Assembly: GCF_009932435.1 (NCBI RefSeq) | Contig: NZ_BJOU01000001.1 | Coordinates: forward strand, 2,170,001 to 2,234,000 | DNA from: Gordonia crocea | Lineage (GTDB): Bacteria > Actinomycetota > Actinomycetes > Mycobacteriales > Mycobacteriaceae | Reading direction: 5' to 3' | DNA length: 64,000 nucleotides | Shown here: positions 57,639 to 64,000 of the stretch, piece after piece | Numbering within the stretch: the stretch's first letter is position 1 | Layout of the letters: every line of letters begins with the position of its first letter | Program-made: the position numbers and the translations under genes | Notes under the pieces: model-generated | The model's input: only the letters and a program-made list of their open reading frames with translations | Told to the model about the DNA's origin: nothing | The model's database searches: none

Positions 57639-58832
57639 TCAGACGCCGCCGACGGCCAGTTCGGCCTCGACGGCCTCGGTCAGCCGGTCGCGCAGGGCGG
57701 GCACCGGGATCTTGGCGATGACCTCGCCGAAGAATCCGCGCACGACGAGGCGGCGGGCGGCGTCCTCGGGGATCCCGCGGGCCATCAGGTAGAACAGCTG
57801 CTCGTCGTCGAATCGGCCGGTGGCGCTCGCGTGGCCCGCGCCGACGATCTCGCCGGTCTCGATCTCCAGGTTCGGCACGGAGTCGGCCCGCGCACCGTCG
57901 GTGAGGACCAGGTTGCGGTTCAGCTCGTAGGTGTCGGTCCCCTCGGCCGCCGGGCGGATCAGGACGTCGCCGATCCACACGGTGTGCGCCTCTTTGCGCT
58001 TGTCGCCCGACGGGTCGCCCCGCAGCGCACCCTTGTAGGTGACGAAAGAGCGGCAGTGGGGCTGCGAGTGGTCGACGAGCAGTCGCTGTTCGAGGTGCTG
58101 GCCGGCGTCGGCGAAGTACAGGCCCCACATCTCGGCGTCGCCACCGGGAGCGGCATAGCGCACGATGGGTGAGAGCCGCACCAGGTTGCCGCCGAGGGAG
58201 ATCGCGAAGTGGCGCAGCGTGGCGTCGCGCTGCAGCAGCGCGTGGTGTGTCGCGACGTGCACCGTGTCATCGGCCCACTCGTGCAGGTTGACGACGGTCA
58301 GGTGGGCGCCGTCCCCGACGATGAACTCGATGTTCTCCGCGTAGGTGCCGCTGCCGCGCTGGTCGAGCACGATGACGGCCTTGGCGAACCGCTCGACCCG
58401 GACCTGGAGATGGCCGTAAGCCGTCTCCCCCTCGCCCGGACCGGTGATGACGACATTGACCGGCTCGTCGAGGACGGCCTCGGCCGCGACGGTGAGGATG
58501 GTGGCCTCGGGGAACGACGAGAACGCTTGTGCCGCAACGCGGTCGAAGGGAACGCCGCCCTGGCCCAGGCGCTCGTCGCCGCGGGCGACGGTTTCCACGG
58601 TCAGCCCGTCGGGCAGGCTCGCGTCGGCGGTCCCGACCTCGACGGCCGCGGTTCCGGTGGCCGGCGCCGTGCCGTTGTGCAGGCCGCGGAGGCGGCGGAA
58701 CGGGGTGAACCGCCATGCCTCCTCGTGCTGCCCGGGGACCTCGAAGGCCTCGACGTCGAACGACGTGAAGAGTTCGCCCTTGTTGGCGACGACCGTCGCC
58801 GCGGGGTTGCTCTGCGTGGTGCTGTCCGACAT
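57639..58832 (-). CDS. sufD: Fe-S assembly protein SufD
   Basis: Scaffold partner of SufB with the right-handed beta-helix fold. The C-terminal ASATGRFDDEQLFYLMARGIP block with the conserved His-like position and the LVVRGFFGEV segment near residue 365 are shared with SufB. The ATG overlaps the sufB stop by one base (TGATG). 397 residues. Its main role is cluster assembly and iron entry together with SufB and SufC. Confidence 0.93.
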   Translation of the reverse strand: MSDSTTQSNPAATVVANKGELFTSFDVEAFEVPGQHEEAWRFTPFRRLRGLHNGTAPATGTAAVEVGTADASLPDGLTVETVARGDERLGQGGVPFDRVAAQAFSSFPEATILTVAAEAVLDEPVNVVITGPGEGETAYGHLQVRVERFAKAVIVLDQRGSGTYAENIEFIVGDGAHLTVVNLHEWADDTVHVATHHALLQRDATLRHFAISLGGNLVRLSPIVRYAAPGGDAEMWGLYFADAGQHLEQRLLVDHSQPHCRSFVTYKGALRGDPSGDKRKEAHTVWIGDVLIRPAAEGTDTYELNRNLVLTDGARADSVPNLEIETGEIVGAGHASATGRFDDEQLFYLMARGIPEDAARRLVVRGFFGEVIAKIPVPALRDRLTEAVEAELAVGGV

Positions 58833-60283
58833 CAGCCGACGGCTCCTTCCATTTGCAGCTCGATGAGCCGGTTGAGTTCGAGCGCGTACTCCATCGGCAG
58901 TTCCTTGGCGATGGGCTCGACGAAGCCGCGCACCACCATGGCCATCGCCTCGTCCTCGGTGAGACCGCGGCTCATCAGGTAGAACAGCTGGTCGTCGGAG
59001 ACCTTGGAGACGGTCGCCTCGTGGCCCATGGTGACGTCGTCCTCGCGGATGTCGACGTAGGGGTAGGTGTCGCTGCGGCTGATCTGGTCGACCAGCAGCG
59101 CGTCACACTTCACCGTCGACCGGCTGCCGTGCGCACCCGGGTTGATCTTGATCAAGCCGCGGTACGACGACCGGCCGCCGCCGCGCGCCACCGACTTGGA
59201 GACGATGTTGCTCGAGGTGTTCGGCGCCAGGTGGACCATCTTCGAGCCGGTGTCCTGGTGCTGGCCCGCCCCGGCAAAGGCCACCGAGAGGACCTCGCCC
59301 TTGGCGTACTCGCCGGTCAGCCACACCGCCGGGTACTTCATGGTCACCTTGGACCCGATGTTCCCGTCGACCCACTCCATGGTCGCGCCGGCCTCGGCCT
59401 TGGCGCGCTTGGTGACCAGGTTGTAGACGTTGTTCGACCAGTTCTGGATGGTGGTGTAGCGGCACCGACCACCCTTCTTGACGATGATCTCGACGACGGC
59501 CGAGTGCAGCGAGTCCGACTTGTAGATCGGCGCGGTGCACCCCTCGACGTAGTGGACGTAGGCGTCCTCGTCGACGATGATCAGCGTCCGCTCGAACTGG
59601 CCCATGTTCTCGGTGTTGATCCGGAAGTAGGCCTGCAGCGGGATGTCCACGTGCACGCCCGGCGGCACGTAGATGAACGACCCACCCGACCAGACGGCCG
59701 TGTTGAGCGCGGAGAACTTGTTGTCGCCGGCCGGGATCACCGAGCCGAAGTACTCCTGGAACAGTTCCGGGTGCTCGCGCAGGCCGGAGTCGGTGTCGAG
59801 GAAGATGACGCCCTTCTCCTCCAGGTCCTCGCGGATCTGGTGGTAGACGACCTCGGACTCGTACTGCGCGGCGACGCCGGCGACGAGGCGCTGCTTCTCG
59901 GCTTCCGGGATGCCCAGCCGGTCGTAGGTGTTGCGGATGTCCTCGGGCAGGTCCTCCCAGGATTCGGCCTGCTTCTCGGTGGAACGCACGAAGTACTTGA
60001 TGTTGTCGAAGTCGATCTCGTCGAGTTCGGCGCCCCAGGTCGGCATCGGCTTGCGGTCGAAGATGCGCAGCGCCTTGAGCCGGGCCTCGAGCATCCACTC
60101 CGGCTCGTTCTTCTTCGCCGAGATGTCGGCGACGACGGCCTCGGACAGACCGCGCTTGGCCGACGCACCGGCCTCATCGGAATCCGCCCACCCGTAGCCG
60201 TAGTGGCCCAGGGAGGCGATCGTCTCGTCCTGGGTCATCGGTGTCGCGGGCGTCGGGGTCTGTGTCTGCTCGGTGAGCGTCAT
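58832..60283 (-). CDS. sufB: Fe-S assembly scaffold SufB, intein-free
   Basis: Main scaffold on which new 4Fe-4S clusters form. [15 protein letters not shown] near residue 118, [20 protein letters not shown] with the conserved Cys near 260, [20 protein letters not shown] near 425. At 483 residues it is continuous; the intein found in the M. tuberculosis protein is absent. ATG 60283 overlaps the sufR stop by one base; longer in-frame sequence runs inside sufR. First structural gene of the operon. Confidence 0.95.
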   Translation of the reverse strand: MTLTEQTQTPTPATPMTQDETIASLGHYGYGWADSDEAGASAKRGLSEAVVADISAKKNEPEWMLEARLKALRIFDRKPMPTWGAELDEIDFDNIKYFVRSTEKQAESWEDLPEDIRNTYDRLGIPEAEKQRLVAGVAAQYESEVVYHQIREDLEEKGVIFLDTDSGLREHPELFQEYFGSVIPAGDNKFSALNTAVWSGGSFIYVPPGVHVDIPLQAYFRINTENMGQFERTLIIVDEDAYVHYVEGCTAPIYKSDSLHSAVVEIIVKKGGRCRYTTIQNWSNNVYNLVTKRAKAEAGATMEWVDGNIGSKVTMKYPAVWLTGEYAKGEVLSVAFAGAGQHQDTGSKMVHLAPNTSSNIVSKSVARGGGRSSYRGLIKINPGAHGSRSTVKCDALLVDQISRSDTYPYVDIREDDVTMGHEATVSKVSDDQLFYLMSRGLTEDEAMAMVVRGFVEPIAKELPMEYALELNRLIELQMEGAVG

Positions 60284-61041
60284 CAGGAGCCTTCCTTTTC
60301 GATCGGCGCGGGCTGTGCGCCGGTTACCGGGGCTGTCAACGGGATATGGGTCGTACAGGCACAGTCGCCGTTGGCGATGGTCGCCAGGCGCTGGACGTGG
60401 GTGCCGAGGAGTTCGGTGAAGCGCTGCGTCTCGGCTTCGCACAGCTCGGGGAACTCGGCCGCGACGTGCGCGACCGGGCAGTGGTGCTGGCAGATCTGCA
60501 CACCGGACCCGACCGCACGCGTGTTGGCGGCGTACCCGGCGCCGGTCAGGGCCGAGGCGATCTGCTCGATCGTGTCCGGAACGGCATCGGCGTCGGCGGC
60601 CGGAACGACCTCGGCGGTCACCCGCTCGATGCGCTCGTGGGCGAACGCGGCGATCGCGTCGTCACCGCCGGCGCTGCGTAGCGCACGCAGCGCCGCACTG
60701 GCCAGGTCGTCGTAGGCGTGGCGCAACTTGCCGCGGCCGGCCGCGGTCAGCTGGAACCATTTGGCGGGTCGGCCCCGGCCGCGCTGGCCGCCGCCGAATC
60801 CCTGGCCGGTCTGAGCGGTCTCGACGTCGCCGGTCGCCAGCAGGGCATCGAGGTGGCGGCGCACGCCGGCCGGGCTGATTCCGAGCCGGTCGGCGATATC
60901 GCCGGCCGTCAGGGGGCCGTCGGCCCCAAGGAGCTCGACGACGGCCTGGCGCGTCTGGCCGTCGGTCGATCCGCCCGGCCGGACCAGCTCACCGACGCCC
61001 ACCGCGCCGTCGGCGCGCCGGGTTCGTCGGGAAGTGGTCAT
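60283..61041 (-). CDS. sufR: Fe-S cluster sensing repressor SufR
   Basis: Winged-helix repressor of the suf operon carrying a 4Fe-4S cluster. The DNA-binding helix [19 protein letters not shown] is near residue 55, and a [15 protein letters not shown] wing follows. Cluster cysteines lie in [22 protein letters not shown] near 185-200, with an extra [11 protein letters not shown] near 228. Start ATG 61041, 5 bp from the operator; GTG 61050 lies inside the operator. Leads the operon sufR-B-D-C-S-U-DUF59. Confidence 0.93.
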   Translation of the reverse strand: MTTSRRTRRADGAVGVGELVRPGGSTDGQTRQAVVELLGADGPLTAGDIADRLGISPAGVRRHLDALLATGDVETAQTGQGFGGGQRGRGRPAKWFQLTAAGRGKLRHAYDDLASAALRALRSAGGDDAIAAFAHERIERVTAEVVPAADADAVPDTIEQIASALTGAGYAANTRAVGSGVQICQHHCPVAHVAAEFPELCEAETQRFTELLGTHVQRLATIANGDCACTTHIPLTAPVTGAQPAPIEKEGS

Positions 61042-61046
61042 GCTTT

Positions 61047-61061
61047 TCACAACACAAGTGT
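61047..61061 (-). promoter_or_regulatory. SufR operator
   Basis: Minus-strand ACACT-TGTGT-TGTGA matches the ACACT-N5-TGTGA inverted repeat described for M. tuberculosis SufR. It is just before the sufR start, so SufR should repress its own operon. Confidence 0.7.
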
Positions 61062-61137
61062 GACGTAATTGATTCCGGCCCCACAAGCAAGGGTGGCCTT
61101 ACCCTCGGACCCCGTCCGAGACCGCGTCGGCGCCGAC

Positions 61138-61143
61138 TACAGT
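61138..61143 (+). promoter_or_regulatory. -10 element of mptB
   Basis: TACAGT, 8 bp before GTG 61152. Confidence 0.45.
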
Positions 61144-61151
61144 TCTGTCTC

Positions 61152-62936
61152 GTGGCCTCCTCCCTGCTCGACTACCTCGGGTTGTCCCCGCGCCGCAAGC
61201 GGGCCGGCGAGCCGGCGCCGCCGAACCGCGACGACGAATCGGAGTTCGGCGCCTCCGTCGCGGGGTTGCACACCGACGAGCCCGAGGTCGGCCCCCTCGA
61301 CGCCGACGAGAACAAACGCCTGACGAGGATCAAAATCTTCGGCGCCACCGGCTCGATTCTGCTGCTCATCGGTTCGCTGGGGACCGGCGCGATCCCGGTC
61401 AGCCAGAATCCGGTGGCCGGGATGCGCCTGCTGTCGCTGCCGTCGCGGATGTTCGGCACCGCGCTGTCGCTGTCGATCGGCGGCACCCTGATGCTCGTGG
61501 TCGCCTGGCTGCTGATCGGTCGTTTCGCCGTGGGCCGGCTCAGCGTCGAGGTCTTCCACGGCACCACCCCTGCCCGCCGGATGACCCGACGCCAGGCCGA
61601 CCACACGCTGCTGCTGTGGATCGCCCCGATCATCGTCGCGCCGCCGCTGCTGTCGAAGGACATCTACTCCTACCTGGCGCAGAGCGCGATCGCCTACATC
61701 GGCAACGACCCGTACACGGTCAGCCCGCTGAACGGCCTGCCGCCCGATCACCCGCTCTACGAACTGGCCGGCTCGGTGCCCAACATCTGGAAGGACACCC
61801 CGGCGCCCTACGGGCCGCTGTTCTTGTGGCTGGGCCAGCACATCACCGCGTTGACCGGCGACAACATCACCGTGGGGATCTTCCTCCACCGCATGCTGGC
61901 GTTGTCGGGTGTGGCGATGATCGTCTGGGCCCTGCCGCGGCTCGCACGCCGGTGCGGCGTCTCCCCGATCGCCGCGCTGTGGCTCGGCGCGATGAACCCG
62001 CTGGTGATCCTGCACCTCGTCGGCGGCATCCACAACGAGTCGCTGATGCTGGGCATGATGCTCGTCGGCCTCGAATTGGGGCTGGCCGCCGTCGACTCCG
62101 GGCGGGCCCTGCACAGTTCACGGTGGCGGTGGTTGCCGTCGGCCGCCGGTTGGCTGCTGATCGCGGGCGCCGGCGTCATCGCCATGTCGTCGATGATCAA
62201 GGCGACCTCGATCATCGCAATGGGCTTCCTCGGCGTCGCACTCGCACGGCGGTGGGGCGCGACCCTGCCCACCCTGCGGGGGCTGCCCATACGGGAGTGG
62301 TGGACGACCTACCGGCACACGGTGGTCGCGCTGGCGCGCTCGGCATTGCTCATGGGCGCCATCGCGGTCGTGGTGATCGTCGGGATCTGCGTCGGCACCG
62401 GACTGGGGTTCGGCTGGACGCGGACCTTGTCGACCGGCGACATCGTCCGCTCGTGGATGTCGATGCCGACCCTGCTGTCGGTCGGCGCCGGCCGCACCGG
62501 CATCGGGCTGGGGCTGGGCGATCACACCCAGGCGATTCTCGACATCGTCCGCCCGCTGGGCCAACTGATCGCCGGGGCGTTCATCATCCGCTGGCTGCTG
62601 GCCGCCCTCGGCGGGCGCATCCACCCGATCGGCGCGCTCGGCATCTCGATGGCCACCATCGTCGCCTTCTCCCCCTTCGCCCAGGCCTGGTACCTGCTGT
62701 GGGCGGTCATCCCGCTGGCGGCCTGGGCCTCCGACCGCTGGTTCCGCATCGGCGCGATCGCCTCGTCGGCGCTCATCGCCACCGTCGTCATGCCGACGAG
62801 TTCCAACACCACCGGCATCGTGTTGGCGCAGGGACTGCTGGCGGCGATCATGATGGTCGCCGTGCTCACCGCCCTGTTCTTCGAGGAGAAACCCAAGTGG
62901 CTGCCCTCGATCGGGCGGTCCGGCGGCGGCGAATAG
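61152..62936 (+). CDS. mptB: alpha-(1->6)-mannopyranosyltransferase MptB
   Basis: GT-C fold membrane mannosyltransferase that starts the alpha-1,6-mannan backbone of lipomannan/lipoarabinomannan using polyprenyl-phosphate mannose. About 13 membrane helices after a charged cytoplasmic N-terminus (residues 1-55). Family motif in the first outer loop: PPLLSKDIYSYLAQSAIAYIGNDPY near residue 170. The HNESLMLGMM stretch follows near 295. 594 residues. Divergent from sufR, as Rv1459c from Rv1460. GTG start behind a -10 box. Confidence 0.9.
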   Translation: MASSLLDYLGLSPRRKRAGEPAPPNRDDESEFGASVAGLHTDEPEVGPLDADENKRLTRIKIFGATGSILLLIGSLGTGAIPVSQNPVAGMRLLSLPSRMFGTALSLSIGGTLMLVVAWLLIGRFAVGRLSVEVFHGTTPARRMTRRQADHTLLLWIAPIIVAPPLLSKDIYSYLAQSAIAYIGNDPYTVSPLNGLPPDHPLYELAGSVPNIWKDTPAPYGPLFLWLGQHITALTGDNITVGIFLHRMLALSGVAMIVWALPRLARRCGVSPIAALWLGAMNPLVILHLVGGIHNESLMLGMMLVGLELGLAAVDSGRALHSSRWRWLPSAAGWLLIAGAGVIAMSSMIKATSIIAMGFLGVALARRWGATLPTLRGLPIREWWTTYRHTVVALARSALLMGAIAVVVIVGICVGTGLGFGWTRTLSTGDIVRSWMSMPTLLSVGAGRTGIGLGLGDHTQAILDIVRPLGQLIAGAFIIRWLLAALGGRIHPIGALGISMATIVAFSPFAQAWYLLWAVIPLAAWASDRWFRIGAIASSALIATVVMPTSSNTTGIVLAQGLLAAIMMVAVLTALFFEEKPKWLPSIGRSGGGE

Positions 62937-62946
62937 GGTGGAGGGC

Positions 62947-63903
62947 GTGTCCCGAACCGCTCCACCCCGCGATGACGCCGCCGTCCGCCTCACCGGCCTG
63001 CGCAAGTCCTACGGCACCGTCACCGCGGTCGACGGGATCGACCTGACGATGCGCCGCGGCTCGGTGCTGGCGCTACTCGGCCCCAACGGGGCGGGTAAGA
63101 CGACGACGGTGGAGATCTGCGAGGGCTTCACCGCCCCCGACGCCGGCGAGGTGCGCGTGCTCGGACTCGACCCGCGCGCCGATAACGATGCGCTGCGCGC
63201 CCGCATCGGCGTGATGCTGCAGGGCGGCGGCGCCTACCCGGGCGCCCGCGCGGCCGAGATGCTGCGCCTGTGTGCCGCCTACAGCGCCAACCCCCTCGAT
63301 CCCGAGTGGTTGCTGGACGTCCTCGGCCTGAGCTCGGTCGGCAAGGTCCCGTTCCGCCGCCTCTCCGGTGGCCAGCAACAGCGGCTGTCGCTGGCCTGTG
63401 CGCTGGTAGGACGGCCGGAGCTCGTCTTCCTCGACGAGCCGACCGCCGGCCTCGACGCCCACGCGCGGATCGTCGTGTGGGACCTCATCACCGCCCTGCG
63501 CGCCGACGGCGTGAGCGTGCTGCTGACCACCCACATGCTCGACGAGGCCGAGGGGCTGGCCGACGACATCGTCATCATCGACGCCGGGCGCGTCGTCGCC
63601 TCGGGAACCCCGCAGGAGCTGACCTCCCACGATGCGGGCGGTCTGCGGATCTCCGCGGCCGCCGGGATCGCGATCACCGACACCGCCGGCGCGGTCAGCC
63701 GTGCCTGCGGGGGCGCGCCGGTCACCGGCGCGGAGACGGCGCCGGGCACCTACCTGCTGCGCGGCCCCACGACGCCGACAGCGATCGCCGCGGTCACCGC
63801 GTGGTGCGCCGAACAGGACGTACAGATCACCGAGTTGCGCGTCGACGGGTCGAGCCTGCAGGACGTCTTCCTCAATCTGACCGGCCGGGAGGTCCGTGCA
63901 TGA
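62947..63903 (+). CDS. ABC transporter ATP-binding protein
   Basis: Cassette with Walker A (LGPNGAGKTTTVE near residue 45), signature RLSGGQQQRLSLACAL near 140, Walker B (LVFLDEPTAGLDAHAR near 160) and H-loop LLTTHMLDEAEG. A C-terminal extension of about 100 residues (from 215) is typical of exporters of the Rv1458c type. A TAGGGT box 7 bp before GTG 62947 supports a leaderless start there; GTG 62938 is an alternative. The permease gene follows with an ATGA overlap. Confidence 0.85.
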   Translation: MSRTAPPRDDAAVRLTGLRKSYGTVTAVDGIDLTMRRGSVLALLGPNGAGKTTTVEICEGFTAPDAGEVRVLGLDPRADNDALRARIGVMLQGGGAYPGARAAEMLRLCAAYSANPLDPEWLLDVLGLSSVGKVPFRRLSGGQQQRLSLACALVGRPELVFLDEPTAGLDAHARIVVWDLITALRADGVSVLLTTHMLDEAEGLADDIVIIDAGRVVASGTPQELTSHDAGGLRISAAAGIAITDTAGAVSRACGGAPVTGAETAPGTYLLRGPTTPTAIAAVTAWCAEQDVQITELRVDGSSLQDVFLNLTGREVRA

Positions 63904-64000
63904 GTACCGACACCGCCCCCGCCTTCGAGCCGGGCGTCTTCGCGCCGGCGCCCCGGCCCGCACCGGTCGCGTCGATGATCGCCGCCCAGTCCGCGCTGGA
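63900..64000 (+). CDS. ABC-2 type permease (3' end outside window)
   Basis: Start of the membrane partner of the preceding ATPase; ATG 63900 overlaps its stop. Only 33 residues are visible (MSTDTAPAFEPGVFAPAP...), a proline-rich cytoplasmic N-terminus. The assignment rests on operon position and the order of M. tuberculosis Rv1458c-Rv1457c. Confidence 0.6.
   Translation, partial: MSTDTAPAFEPGVFAPAPRPAPVASMIAAQSAL

Noticed and set aside
58832..60283. Intein in SufB
   Set aside because: Looked for because M. tuberculosis SufB has one; the frame here is continuous without splicing motifs.

Overview
The window is high-GC actinobacterial chromosome. Lipomannan mannosyltransferase mptB, secA2, garA, ftsR, guaB1, an LpqH-type lipoprotein, ESX (type VII secretion) accessory genes and many leaderless promoters point to a mycolic-acid bacterium of the Mycobacteriales. 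A Gordonia-like genome is my best guess, from gene content rather than a database search. From about 25 kb on, most blocks are collinear with Mycobacterium tuberculosis: ndh to guaB1 (Rv1854c, Rv1847-Rv1843c), glcB/gcvP/resR/ftsR/garA/gcvH/pgsA2/secA2 (Rv1837c-Rv1821), and suf plus mptB (Rv1459c-Rv1466).

Layout. 1-1.5 kb: right part of an IS1380-family insertion sequence cut by the window edge. 1.6-2.45 kb: two small four-helix membrane proteins, the second frameshifted. 2.5-6.5 kb: a tightly coupled cassette of a Ycf46-like AAA+ ATPase, a DUF1257 protein (frameshifted), a DUF2997 protein, a membrane protein with a helix-hairpin-helix domain and a small radical-SAM protein. 6.5-15.2 kb: an ESX accessory island with two tandem DUF3558 proteins, a low-GC small protein, an EspB-like WxG substrate, EspG-, EspL- and EspD-like proteins, a cysteine-rich membrane protein and two divergent EspI-type ATPases. 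No core ESX (Ecc) genes are present. 15.3-23.9 kb: recC-recB-recD. 24-26.5 kb: thioesterase, acetyltransferase, ndh. 26.5-27.5 kb: a decayed AbiEi/DUF559-type gene between two related hairpin repeats.

27.5-39.4 kb: PaaI-type thioesterase, an iron-responsive sRNA locus that looks like an MrsI orthologue, blaI and an M56 peptidase, gnd, guaB1, two CNNM/CorC-like proteins, an unknown protein, glcB and an anchored binding protein. 39.4-48.8 kb: gcvP behind a tandem glycine riboswitch, resR, a bifunctional-nuclease family protein, ftsR, garA, a single ORF fusing a CDP-alcohol phosphatidyltransferase to GcvH, and secA2. 48.9-54.7 kb: accessory genes including an SDR behind two overlapping KstR-like operators, lpqH and a 21-bp minisatellite. 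54.7-61.0 kb: sufR-sufB-sufD-sufC-sufS-sufU-DUF59 with a SufR operator. 61.1-64 kb: mptB and the start of an ABC exporter operon.

The strongest observations are the MrsI-like sRNA with complete promoter, iron box and terminator; the PgsA2-GcvH fusion; the AAA/DUF1257/DUF2997/HhH/radical-SAM cassette beside ESX genes, with a shared C-terminal motif on two of its proteins; and the KstR-like and SufR operators. Coordinates and motifs were read by eye. Family names rest on recalled motif and architecture knowledge.
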